Assembly: GCA_021793635.1 (NCBI GenBank)
Contig: JAJYSI010000095.1
Location: 1,402-9,402, forward strand
Reading direction: 5' to 3'
Length of the DNA: 8,001 nucleotides
Origin: Bacteroidota bacterium
Lineage (GTDB): Bacteria > Bacteroidota > Ignavibacteria > Ignavibacteriales > Ignavibacteriaceae
Below are positions 1 through 6,698 of the stretch, piece after piece. The position numbers and the translations under genes are program-made. The notes beneath the pieces are model-generated. The model was not told the DNA's origin and made no database searches. It saw only the letters and a program-made list of their open reading frames with translations. Within the stretch, counting starts at the first letter, position 1. The number at the start of each line of letters is the position of its first letter.

Positions 1-72
1 AATAAAATTTACTTCTCTTTGATCGAAGACTATCCCACTATTTTTCAATAAATTCTGTAAACGACTATACAT
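1..72 (-). CDS. 5' end of an unidentified minus-strand gene (partial)
   Basis: Reading leftward from an ATG at 72-70, the frame stays open for all 24 codons to the window edge; the product begins MYSRLQNLLKNSG. I do not recognise the family from so short an N-terminus. The main support is a purine-rich Shine-Dalgarno stretch (AGAGGAGGG, minus strand, plus positions 75-83) just before the ATG. The core AGGAGG sits only 3 nt from the ATG, but the overlapping AAGAGG is 6 nt away. It lies 197 bp downstream of dnaG on the same strand, so it could be co-transcribed or have its own promoter; I found no convincing promoter pair in the gap. Function cannot be assigned. Confidence 0.6.
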   Translation of the reverse strand, partial: MYSRLQNLLKNSGIVFDQREVNFI

Positions 73-269
73 TTCCCTCCTCTTAATAAATATAACCTAC
101 CAGCAAGGTTTTAATGAAAATAGAAAAAAATTTAGGCAATATAATTCCGGATGAAAAATATATTGCCAAAACCAAATTGTAAATTAATTATTTTTTAATT
201 CAAGCGAATCAGTATAAGTACGTATATGGGAAAAGAGCAAAAGGACTTAATTGCCGTGGGAAATAATTG
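73..269. other. Intergenic region, dnaG 3' side
   Basis: This AT-rich 197-bp gap between two minus-strand genes contains no credible ORF. Its only clear structure is the perfect inverted repeat at 135-167, listed separately. Confidence 0.6.
124..167 (-). terminator. Possible dnaG terminator (or operator): 9-bp perfect inverted repeat plus T-run
   Basis: GGCAATATA at 135-143 is perfectly complementary to TATATTGCC at 159-167, with a 15-nt loop containing the palindrome TCCGGA. Read on the minus strand, the stem is followed within four bases by a run of seven T (plus positions 124-130), as expected of a weak intrinsic terminator about 100 nt after dnaG. The stem has only four G-C pairs, so an operator for the leftward gene is an alternative. 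Confidence 0.4.
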
Positions 270-2138
270 TCAGGAACTCTGTGCTATTGATAGTTTCTCC
301 TTTTCAAGCTCATTGTTCAACTTAAGGAGTTTAAATATTTCTTCATGACTTTTTTCTTCTGCAATCAGCTTTCTTTTTTTCTTAATTCTCAAATCGATTT
401 TTTCTATTTTAATTCTTTTTACCGTTTCCTTAGCAATTCTTTGAATAATAAACTCCGGAGAGTCACCGGGAAAAATGTCGTCCCAGTTTTTGCTTATCTG
501 GTATTTTTCAAAAGTAAGCTCAAGAATATAAGCTTGCATTTTTTCGTCATTAATTTTTTCGATAAGCGAACTCGTAATTAAATCTTCGTTATTCTTTATA
601 GAATCGTAAACAATGTTTGCAAGCTTTGCGTGAGCTTCAATTGTAAACTCTTCCAGAGGTATTTGAGTATAAATAAATTCCGCAACCTCATCACTGCCTT
701 CGTATAGTAGTTTAATTAATTCTCTTTCAAGATTGTAAATCTTTGGAGAAGCTTTCTTAACCTCATCAACTATTGGATTGGTTGCCTTTTGGGCAATCGC
801 TCTATCCCTCGTTCTTTCCTCAGCCGTAATTTGCTTGCCTGTAATTGTCAAAGCTTTTTCAAGTTCGGTTTCAATCATCTTTTCTCTTAGATTGAATTTC
901 TTTGCAATGTTTTTTATCAGCAGGCTTCTTTTCAGTTCGTCGCCGATTAATGCAACCGGTTTTACAAGCTCCCGGATAGCCTCAGCAGCTTTTGAGGCTT
1001 CTTCAAACATTCCCTGGGATTCATAAAATGATGATTGATACTCCAGAAAATTTTGTGCTTTCTTTATAATCTCTTCGAACTTCTCTCTTCCGAAATTATT
1101 AACAAACGAATCCGGATCTTCGCCTTGGGGGAGTGAGGCGATTTTAATTTCCATATCTTTTTTAAGAAGAAGTTCGATGCTTCTCATTGATGCCTTTATT
1201 CCGGCGGTGTCGGCATCGAACAGAAGAACAACATTTTTTGTATAGCGTGAAAGAAGCTGGACTTGCTCTTCAGTTAGTGCGGTTCCAGAAACAGCAACAA
1301 CGTTTTTAATCCCGCTTTGATGAAGTGAAATTAAATCCATGTAGCCTTCAACCAGAATTGCTTTATCAAGACGGCGTATTTCATCTTTAGCATGTGAAAG
1401 CCCGTAAAGAATTCTGCCTTTTACATAAATTATCGATTCCGGAGAATTTAAATATTTTGCCGAGGTTTCTTTCTTCTCCATAATCCTTCCGGCAAAGGCA
1501 ACGACCCTGCCGTTAGGAGAAAAAATCGGAAAGATTATTCTTCCTGAAAATTTATCATAAAGCCTGCCGTCGTTATTTCGACCGATAAGTCCTAACGAAA
1601 CTGCCTGTTCTAAATCTATTTTTTTTTCAACGGCAAAGTTTACGAAATGTTCCCAGCCGGAGAAAGCATAACCTAATCCAAATGCCCGCATGCTTTGAGG
1701 TTTGATTTTTCTTTTCTGAAAATATTCCCTTGCAGCTTCACCATCGGGATGATTGAGAAGGTTATCTGAAAAATATCTTGCGGCAATTGTATTGATGTCA
1801 TAAAGTGCTTCCTGGATGCTCTGCTTTTCGGAAGTCTCTGAACCTTCGTACTCAATATTTATTCCGTATCTTTTTGCAATTTCTTCAATAGATTCGACAA
1901 AAGAAATTTTCTCGTAATCCATCAAGAACTTGAATACGTTGCCGCCGGCATGGCAGCCGAAGCAGTGAAAAATTTGTTTTTCCTCGCTGACTGTGAATGA
2001 AGGGGTCTTTTCGGAATGAAATGGACATAAGCCTAAAAAATTCTTACCTCTTTTTCTTAGCTGGACAAATTCCGAAACCACATCGACAATATTTGCCGCC
2101 GATCGAATTTCTTCAACTTTACTCTCTGGAATTCTCAT
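270..2138 (-). CDS. dnaG: DNA primase DnaG
   Basis: Synthesises the short RNA primers that start leading-strand and Okazaki-fragment synthesis, working with the replicative helicase DnaB at the fork. All three expected parts are visible in 622 aa, a normal family length. An N-terminal CHC2 zinc finger has ligands C38, H41, C59 and C62. The RNA-polymerase core (about 120-370) contains the GRIIFPIF and FAGR segments and a Toprim fold with EGYMD (264-268), DAD (308-310) and DPDSF (341-345); E264, D308 and D310 match the metal-binding acidic residues of the family. A charged, helical C-terminal region (about 430-622) fits the helicase-binding domain. The start is supported by the typical opening MRIPESKVEEIR. 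No Shine-Dalgarno is visible. It is divergent from ispG and no key residue is missing. Confidence 0.98.
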   Translation of the reverse strand: MRIPESKVEEIRSAANIVDVVSEFVQLRKRGKNFLGLCPFHSEKTPSFTVSEEKQIFHCFGCHAGGNVFKFLMDYEKISFVESIEEIAKRYGINIEYEGSETSEKQSIQEALYDINTIAARYFSDNLLNHPDGEAAREYFQKRKIKPQSMRAFGLGYAFSGWEHFVNFAVEKKIDLEQAVSLGLIGRNNDGRLYDKFSGRIIFPIFSPNGRVVAFAGRIMEKKETSAKYLNSPESIIYVKGRILYGLSHAKDEIRRLDKAILVEGYMDLISLHQSGIKNVVAVSGTALTEEQVQLLSRYTKNVVLLFDADTAGIKASMRSIELLLKKDMEIKIASLPQGEDPDSFVNNFGREKFEEIIKKAQNFLEYQSSFYESQGMFEEASKAAEAIRELVKPVALIGDELKRSLLIKNIAKKFNLREKMIETELEKALTITGKQITAEERTRDRAIAQKATNPIVDEVKKASPKIYNLERELIKLLYEGSDEVAEFIYTQIPLEEFTIEAHAKLANIVYDSIKNNEDLITSSLIEKINDEKMQAYILELTFEKYQISKNWDDIFPGDSPEFIIQRIAKETVKRIKIEKIDLRIKKKRKLIAEEKSHEEIFKLLKLNNELEKEKLSIAQSS

Positions 2139-2143
2139 ACAAT

Positions 2144-2158
2144 TTCTATCAAATAGAA
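2144..2158. repeat. Short inverted repeat just upstream of the dnaG start
   Basis: TTCTAT and ATAGAA form a 6-bp perfect inverted repeat around a 3-nt loop, 5 nt upstream of the dnaG ATG where a ribosome binding site would normally be. It could fold in the mRNA, but six AT-rich pairs may be chance. Confidence 0.3.
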
Positions 2159-2186
2159 TCTCTAAATGGACAACTCTAATTTAACA

Positions 2187-2216
2187 ATATTAGATTTAAG
2201 TTTAGTGTACTGCCAA
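2187..2216 (-). promoter_or_regulatory. Candidate dnaG promoter
   Basis: On the minus strand TTGGCA (2211-2216) is followed after 18 nt by TAATAT (2187-2192). It also reads as TTG-N21-TAATATTG, one mismatch from the Bacteroidota pattern TTG-N17-23-TAnnTTTG. It would give a 5' leader of about 40 nt for dnaG. It is a motif match only. Confidence 0.45.
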
Positions 2217-2247
2217 TTTTGTCACCGTAAATTTCTCTCTCTTAACG

Positions 2248-2255
2248 TATATTTG
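2248..2255 (+). promoter_or_regulatory. Candidate ispG -7 element (TATATTTG)
   Basis: TATATTTG is an exact match to the Bacteroidota -7 consensus TAnnTTTG, about 105 bp before the ispG ATG. The nearest upstream TTTG (2218-2221) is 26 nt away, longer than the usual 17-23, so only the proximal element is convincing. Confidence 0.35.
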
Positions 2256-2360
2256 CAGACAAAATTATGACGATTTAAAAAGCGAATAAAAATAGTATTT
2301 CATTTTTCAGTTAAGATTCGCATTATGGCGCCTCAAAATTTGCAATAACAAAATACAAGA

Positions 2361-4370
2361 ATGATATATTCGATCAGTAAAACCAGAAGATACTGCAACA
2401 GCTTAACTCAGTTTTCACGCTATAAAACCCAGGAAGTATTTGTCGGCGATATTCCTCTCGGCGGAGACAATCCTATTAGAATCCAATCGATGACTACAAC
2501 AGATACGATGGATACAAAGGCTACAGTCGAGCAGACAATAAGGATGGTTGAATCCGGCTGCGATTATGTAAGAATAACCGCCCCGAGCAAACTTGAAGCA
2601 CAAAATCTTCAAGAAATAAAAAATGAATTAAGAAAACGCGGATATAATGTACCTTTAATAGCTGATATTCACTTTACCCCTAATGCGGCAGAACTTGCGG
2701 CAAGAATTGTAGAAAAAGTTAGAGTCAATCCCGGTAATTATATTGATAGAAAAAAATTCCAAACTCTTGAATACACCGACACGGAATATAATTCTGAAAT
2801 TGAAAAGATAAGAGAACGGTTTTCTCCGCTGGTAAAAATCTGCAAAGAATACGGTACAGCGATGAGGATCGGAACAAACCACGGATCACTTTCCGACCGC
2901 ATTATGAGCCGTTACGGCGATACTCCGCTCGGCATGGTTGAATCTGCACTTGAGTTTCTGCGTATATGTGAAGACTTAGATTATCACAGCATCGTCCTTT
3001 CGATGAAGGCAAGCAACACCCAGGTAATGGTGGAAGCTTACAGGCTTCTCATACAAAAGATGGAAGAAGAAGGAATGAATTATCCGCTTCATCTTGGAGT
3101 AACCGAAGCCGGTGGAGGAGAAGATGGAAGAATAAAATCCGCAGTTGGAATTGGAACTTTGCTTGAGGATGGAATCGGCGATACGGTTCGCGTTTCTCTT
3201 ACCGAAGATCCGGAATTTGAAGCGCCGGTTGCAATTCAGTTAGTCAACAGATATAAAGGGCGAGAAAATCATCAACCTATAAAACCGGTTGGTGAAGTTC
3301 CCTATGATCCTTTTAATTATCAACGTCGTCATACTTTGGAAGTTACTGATATTGGCAGACATAACGTACCAAGGGTTGTTGCTGATTTTGGTAAAATAGG
3401 AATTCAAAATTATTCAGGACTTGCATCCATCGGATATTTTTATGATGCCGTTTCCGACAAATGGAATATGAGCGATGGTGCGGCGGATATTTTATACCTC
3501 GGCAAAAATCTTCTTCCGTTTAATGCACCAAACGGACTAAAAGTAATTTATGATTATGATTTTTGGAATAGTTTAGACGATAAACAGAATATTTATCCGC
3601 TGTTTAATGCCGAAGATTATTTTAATGTCTCCAAACATTCCAAGGTATTAAATTTTGCTTCATTTAATATAAAGGATTTGAACGGCGAAGTTCTTATTAG
3701 GTTAAAGGATGATAAAACTATTGTCTTAGTTCTGGAAACCGATAATCTTCATGGGATGGCTGAACAGAGAAGAGCATTTGTCGAATTGATTAAAGAAAAT
3801 ATCCAGAGTCCGGTAATCATAAAAAGGAGCTACAACAATTTAAGTATTGATGAACTGCGTCTTTTTTCTGCAACTGATTTTGGTGCTTTGTTGATTGACG
3901 GCTTTGGCGACGGTGTCTGGATTGACGTTGAAAAAATTACAGATAATTCTTCATTAAATGGAAGTAATACACTAGTTAAAAATTTTGTGAAAGACAGGGA
4001 AACCAAAGAAAAAGTATTTAACAGAATTTTATTTGGAATACTTCAGGCTGCCCGTACAAGAATTTCTAAAACAGAATACATTGCATGTCCTTCATGCGGC
4101 AGAACTTTGTTTGACTTACAGGAGACAACAGAAAATATTCGCAAGCGGACTGAACATCTTAAAGGAGTTAAGATTGCAGTAATGGGCTGCATTGTTAACG
4201 GACCCGGTGAAATGGCAGATGCAGATTACGGTTATGTAGGCTCCGGTGTAGGGAAAATTACTTTGTACCGCGGTAAAGAGATTGTACGACGAAATGTTCC
4301 TACTGCGGAGGCGGTTGATAGTTTGATCGATTTAATTAAAGAAGATGATAATTGGATTGAGCCTAAGTGA
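2361..4370 (+). CDS. ispG: 4-hydroxy-3-methylbut-2-enyl diphosphate synthase IspG (GcpE), long insertion-bearing form
   Basis: Cytosolic [4Fe-4S] enzyme of the MEP pathway that reductively converts methylerythritol cyclodiphosphate into HMBPP. The N-terminal TIM-barrel shows QSMTTTDT (42-49), ADIHF (101-105), VRVNPGN (120-126), GTNHGSLSDR (171-180), LHLGVTEAGG (243-252) and DTVRVSLTEDP (274-284). The C-terminal cluster domain has CPSC (C576, C579), C610 in MGCIVNGPGE, and E617. Spacing C610 to E617 equals that of Cys305 and Glu312 in the 372-aa E. coli enzyme. Between about residues 295 and 565 lies the extra domain typical of plant, Chlamydia and Bacteroidota/Chlorobi IspG; it lacks the catalytic motifs. 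An in-frame TAA at 2346 makes ATG 2361 the first possible ATG. The leader has no clear Shine-Dalgarno, and homologues often begin nearer residue 18, so a shorter product is possible. It is monocistronic as far as visible. Confidence 0.97.
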   Translation: MIYSISKTRRYCNSLTQFSRYKTQEVFVGDIPLGGDNPIRIQSMTTTDTMDTKATVEQTIRMVESGCDYVRITAPSKLEAQNLQEIKNELRKRGYNVPLIADIHFTPNAAELAARIVEKVRVNPGNYIDRKKFQTLEYTDTEYNSEIEKIRERFSPLVKICKEYGTAMRIGTNHGSLSDRIMSRYGDTPLGMVESALEFLRICEDLDYHSIVLSMKASNTQVMVEAYRLLIQKMEEEGMNYPLHLGVTEAGGGEDGRIKSAVGIGTLLEDGIGDTVRVSLTEDPEFEAPVAIQLVNRYKGRENHQPIKPVGEVPYDPFNYQRRHTLEVTDIGRHNVPRVVADFGKIGIQNYSGLASIGYFYDAVSDKWNMSDGAADILYLGKNLLPFNAPNGLKVIYDYDFWNSLDDKQNIYPLFNAEDYFNVSKHSKVLNFASFNIKDLNGEVLIRLKDDKTIVLVLETDNLHGMAEQRRAFVELIKENIQSPVIIKRSYNNLSIDELRLFSATDFGALLIDGFGDGVWIDVEKITDNSSLNGSNTLVKNFVKDRETKEKVFNRILFGILQAARTRISKTEYIACPSCGRTLFDLQETTENIRKRTEHLKGVKIAVMGCIVNGPGEMADADYGYVGSGVGKITLYRGKEIVRRNVPTAEAVDSLIDLIKEDDNWIEPK

Positions 4371-4430
4371 GTTACGGTATTTTATATCACAGTATTTAAA
4401 ATTAATTCTTAATATTATTTAATGAGAAAA

Positions 4431-4461
4431 TTGGAAATTAAATCTTGATGATTTATATTTG
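4431..4461 (+). promoter_or_regulatory. Candidate Bacteroidota-type promoter for the Nif3/zinc-ribbon operon
   Basis: TTG (4431-4433), 20 nt, then TATATTTG (4454-4461) fits TTG-N17-23-TAnnTTTG exactly. Transcription would start near 4468, giving a leader of about 128 nt that includes the 4558-4592 terminator before the first coding start. Motif match only; in AT-rich DNA some matches are expected by chance. Confidence 0.45.
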
Positions 4462-4472
4462 ATGACTTGAAA

Positions 4473-4547
4473 ATGGAAAAGATGATAAAAAGATTTATAT
4501 TTTTTAATATTATAAATTATTTAGCTGCAAGACAGCAAAGGTTTTAG
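4473..4547 (+). CDS. Possible 24-aa leader peptide
   Basis: An ATG at 4473 opens 24 codons ending in TAG at 4545. The product starts MEKMIKRFIFF and is rich in Ile and Phe (four each) with several Lys/Arg. It starts about 5 nt after the inferred transcription start and ends 10 nt before the terminator stem, the order seen in attenuators. There is no Shine-Dalgarno, the composition is what AT-rich DNA gives by chance, and no alternative antiterminator pairing is obvious. It may be an accidental ORF. Confidence 0.2.
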   Translation: MEKMIKRFIFFNIINYLAARQQRF

Positions 4548-4557
4548 AAAAAGAAAG

Positions 4558-4592
4558 ATGCACCCCGATTAAAGTCGGGGTGCATTTTTTTT
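4558..4592 (+). terminator. Strong intrinsic terminator directly before the Nif3-family start codon
   Basis: A perfect 11-bp stem, ATGCACCCCGA (4558-4568) with TCGGGGTGCAT (4575-4585), closes a 6-nt loop and runs into a tract of eight T (4585-4592). Upstream A residues can extend pairing into the T tract, and the opposite strand also has a T-rich exit, so it may work both ways. It is the natural end of the ispG transcript, yet only 3 nt separate its T-run from the ATG at 4596, so any promoter for the next gene lies upstream of it. Confidence 0.88.
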
Positions 4593-4595
4593 CGT

Positions 4596-5711
4596 ATGAC
4601 GTGTAAGGTAATATTCAAATATTTTGAAAGTTGGGTACCTAAAGAAATAGCTTGGCAAAAAGATAACGTAGGATTGCAAGTAGGTTTAACCGAAAGAGAA
4701 ATCAAAAACATCCTGCTTTGCCTTGAGGTAACCGACGAGACGCTTGACGATGCAATTAAAAAGGATTGCAATCTAATTATAACACACCACCCATTGCTTT
4801 TTAACCCGCTTAAAAAAATCGACCTTCATAAAGATAAAACTTCAAAAATTATTGAAAAATTAATTAAGAACGATATTACTCTCTATTCAGCACATACCAA
4901 TTTAGACTTTACAAAAGACGGCGTAAGTTTTGCGCTTGCCAAAACTCTTGGATTAAAGAAGATTAATTTTTTAGTTGAATCAAAATCCAATCAATTAAAA
5001 TTGGTTGTCTTTGTCCCGGTTGATTATGCAGACAAAGTTGCCGAAGCAATTTTTGAAAATGGCGGCGGAGAGATTGGAGAATACAGCAATTGCAGCTTTA
5101 GAACAGGCGGGAAAGGCACTTTCAAAGGATCCGACAAATCAAAACCTACAGCAGGTAAAGAAGACATTGAAGAAAAAGTAGATGAAGTTAAACTTGAAGT
5201 AATTTTGGATTCATGGAAATTAAAAGGTATTCTTCAAGCGGTATTGAAAATACATCCTTATGAAGAAGCCGCCTACGATATTTATCCTCTGGAAAATTCC
5301 AATTCAAAATATGGAGCGGGAGCTTCCGGCATTTTAGAAAATCCGATGGCTCCAAAAGAGTTTTTAAAATATGTCTCGGAAAAATTAAGGTTGAAAAATT
5401 TCCGTTTCGTTGAAGGAAGAAATAATCAAATTACAAAAGTAGCCGTATGCGGAGGCGCGGGAACTGATTTGATAAAAGAAGCAATTGCCTCCAATGCCGA
5501 TGCATTTATTACTGCCGACATAAAATATCATACCTTTCATGATGCCGCCGGAGAAATTCTCCTAATTGATGCCGGGCATTATGAAACCGAAATCTTTTCT
5601 CTCAATGAAGTTCAAAGAAGGTTGGAAAATATTATCGGTAAGTCTAATTCCCAAATAAAAGTTTTTAAATATAATGGTTCAACTAATCCAATAATTTTTT
5701 ATAATAACTAA
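4596..5711 (+). CDS. Nif3-like dinuclear metal centre protein (YbgI/YqfO family)
   Basis: Member of the Nif3/YbgI/YqfO family, which forms ring-shaped hexamers with a two-metal site per subunit; the cellular role is unsettled (GTP cyclohydrolase I type 2-like hydrolase activity has been suggested for some members). Probable metal ligands are H64 and H65 (ITHHPLLF), H100 and D104 (SAHTNLD), then H328 and E332 (GHYETE). The 371-aa length and the middle block at about 130-235, ending in HPYEEAAYDIYPL, identify the long YqfO type with an inserted PII/CutA1-like domain; the shorter YbgI type is about 250 aa. The opening MTCKVIFKYFESWVPKEIAW matches the family N-terminus, so ATG 4596 is the likely start despite no Shine-Dalgarno and a terminator 3 nt upstream. 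The zinc-ribbon gene follows after 20 bp. Confidence 0.95.
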   Translation: MTCKVIFKYFESWVPKEIAWQKDNVGLQVGLTEREIKNILLCLEVTDETLDDAIKKDCNLIITHHPLLFNPLKKIDLHKDKTSKIIEKLIKNDITLYSAHTNLDFTKDGVSFALAKTLGLKKINFLVESKSNQLKLVVFVPVDYADKVAEAIFENGGGEIGEYSNCSFRTGGKGTFKGSDKSKPTAGKEDIEEKVDEVKLEVILDSWKLKGILQAVLKIHPYEEAAYDIYPLENSNSKYGAGASGILENPMAPKEFLKYVSEKLRLKNFRFVEGRNNQITKVAVCGGAGTDLIKEAIASNADAFITADIKYHTFHDAAGEILLIDAGHYETEIFSLNEVQRRLENIIGKSNSQIKVFKYNGSTNPIIFYNN

Positions 5712-5715
5712 AGTC

Positions 5716-5721
5716 AAGGAG
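5716..5721 (+). promoter_or_regulatory. Ribosome binding site deciding the TTG start of the zinc-ribbon gene
   Basis: AAGGAG lies 10 nt before a TTG at 5732 in frame with the conserved N-terminus; no ATG or GTG lies nearby in that frame. It is one of the few clear Shine-Dalgarno sequences here. Confidence 0.75.
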
Positions 5722-5731
5722 TGAAAGTAAA

Positions 5732-6457
5732 TTGTTTGATAGATTAAAAATATTGTATGAGCTGCAAAATTTAGATGATCAACTAGATGAACTTGAAGAG
5801 CTGCGTGGAGATCTTCCAAACGCTGTTGAGGCTCTAGAAGAAAAGATTGCAGCATTAAAGAGTGAAATTGCGGCTAAGGAAAAGGAAAAGAAAGATTCAC
5901 TCGAAAAGAGGAAGGACAACGAAGAGGAGATTGAAAAGCTGAAAGAGAATCAGAAAAAATTCAAAGCTCAGCTTTATCAGGTCAGGAACAACAAAGAATA
6001 TGATGCTCTCACAAAAGAGATTGATCATACCGATGAGCAGATCGGAAAGCTTGAAGAAGAGAATAACTCTTTAGCGGATCTGAGTAAAAAGCTTTCAGAT
6101 GAGATTGAAGAGATTAGTCCTCAGTTAAACGAATCTAAAGAAGAATTAAAGGTTAAGGAAGCTGATCTAAAAGAAATTGTAAAAGCAAACGAAAAAGAAG
6201 AAGCTAAACTTAGAACAAAGAGAAAAGAAATTGAGGCTCAGACAAAGAAGCCCGATTACTTAGCTTACATGAGAATCCGTAAAGCTAAGAAAGGCAAAGC
6301 CGTCGCAACAATTAAAAGATCGGCATGTTCCGGCTGCCATAATATTGTTCCTTCGCAAAGACAGCTTGAGATAAGAAGAAATAACAAACTCTTTTTTTGC
6401 GAATACTGCGGAAGGATTCTGGTTTCGACCGAAATTGCCGAAAAAGTAGACGCTTAA
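5732..6457 (+). CDS. Coiled-coil protein with C-terminal C4 zinc ribbon (COG1579/CT398/HP0958 family)
   Basis: A 241-aa protein made of a long charged antiparallel coiled-coil hairpin (about 5-185, rich in Glu and Lys heptads) capped by a zinc ribbon with C199, C202, C223 and C226 (ACSGCHNIV and FFCEYCGRIL). The segment VRNNKEYDALTKEI (84-97), near the hairpin turn, is the conserved family signature. Characterised relatives are Helicobacter HP0958, which binds sigma-54 and flagellin mRNA, and Chlamydia CT398, linked to sigma-54 and type III secretion; most relatives, probably including this one, have no established role, though a nucleic-acid or protein-adaptor function is plausible. Translation begins at TTG 5732 behind a good AAGGAG. 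The 20-bp gap from the Nif3-family gene indicates one operon, a pairing seen in many bacteria. It is full length with no missing ligand. Confidence 0.93.
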   Translation: MFDRLKILYELQNLDDQLDELEELRGDLPNAVEALEEKIAALKSEIAAKEKEKKDSLEKRKDNEEEIEKLKENQKKFKAQLYQVRNNKEYDALTKEIDHTDEQIGKLEEENNSLADLSKKLSDEIEEISPQLNESKEELKVKEADLKEIVKANEKEEAKLRTKRKEIEAQTKKPDYLAYMRIRKAKKGKAVATIKRSACSGCHNIVPSQRQLEIRRNNKLFFCEYCGRILVSTEIAEKVDA

Positions 6458-6476
6458 TTCGATAAATTTTTACTAG

Positions 6477-6560
6477 TCTCCTCCTATTGTTGTTTTTTCA
6501 ACCTTGTACCGGTTTACCTGCCAAAGGTAATTAAAGAACCGGTACGAGTTGAGGCGGAGA
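6477..6560. repeat. Long imperfect hairpin element between the zinc-ribbon gene and rnpB
   Basis: Nested complementary arms span 84 nt. An outer helix TCTCCTCCT (6477-6485) pairs with AGGCGGAGA (6552-6560) with one mismatch. CAA (6499-6501) pairs with TTG (6549-6551). A core of CTTGTACCGGTT (6503-6514) pairs with AACCGGTACGAG (6537-6548), 12 bp with one G-U. An inner helix TACCT (6515-6519) pairs with AGGTA (6525-6529). There is no T-run after it, so it is not a standard terminator. It could be an mRNA 3'-end stabiliser, a structured RNA or a dispersed palindromic repeat. Confidence 0.6.
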
Positions 6561-6613
6561 AATTATTTTCCTGCCAATTTTTACTTCATGGTATTTATTC
6601 CATTACTTACATT

Positions 6614-6648
6614 TTTGATGCTTTACGAGCAGTTATTTATTATATTTG
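6614..6648 (+). promoter_or_regulatory. Candidate rnpB promoter
   Basis: TTTG (6614-6617), 23 nt, then an exact TATATTTG (6641-6648) fits the Bacteroidota promoter pattern at the upper end of its spacing. Transcription would begin near 6655, about 44 nt before the mature RNA, implying 5' processing. Confidence 0.5.
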
Positions 6649-6698
6649 CTGTAAGAAAAAATGCAATCTGAAATATAAATTTAGATTAAAATTTAAAC

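Larger units (their letters stand above)
4371..4595 (+). other. AT-rich leader/intergenic region between ispG and the Nif3-family gene
   Basis: No ordinary gene fits in these 225 bp. In order, the region holds a TTG-N20-TATATTTG promoter-like pair, a 24-codon ORF, a small GCTG/CAGC hairpin (4524-4536) and a strong intrinsic terminator ending 3 nt before the next ATG. Confidence 0.6.

Noticed and set aside
345..1026. Two plus-strand open frames (345-581 and 778-1026)
   Set aside because: They lie antisense to dnaG coding sequence, have low-complexity Phe/Ser-rich products and no start signals.
1673..2179. Open frames 1673-1855 (minus) and 1997-2179 (plus)
   Set aside because: Both overlap the dnaG reading frame, which has full family motifs; neither shows a recognisable domain.
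2415..2882. Two minus-strand open frames (2415-2612 and 2655-2882)
   Set aside because: Antisense to conserved ispG motifs; the products look like shadows of the coding strand.
4524..4536. GCTG/CAGC hairpin as an antiterminator or riboswitch part
   Set aside because: Only four base pairs and no complementarity to the terminator stem, so no alternative fold could be built; no known riboswitch motif seen.
4544..4771. Minus-strand open frame over the terminator and the Nif3-family 5' end
   Set aside because: Antisense to conserved Nif3 residues and ends in the poly-A side of the terminator; no ribosome binding site.
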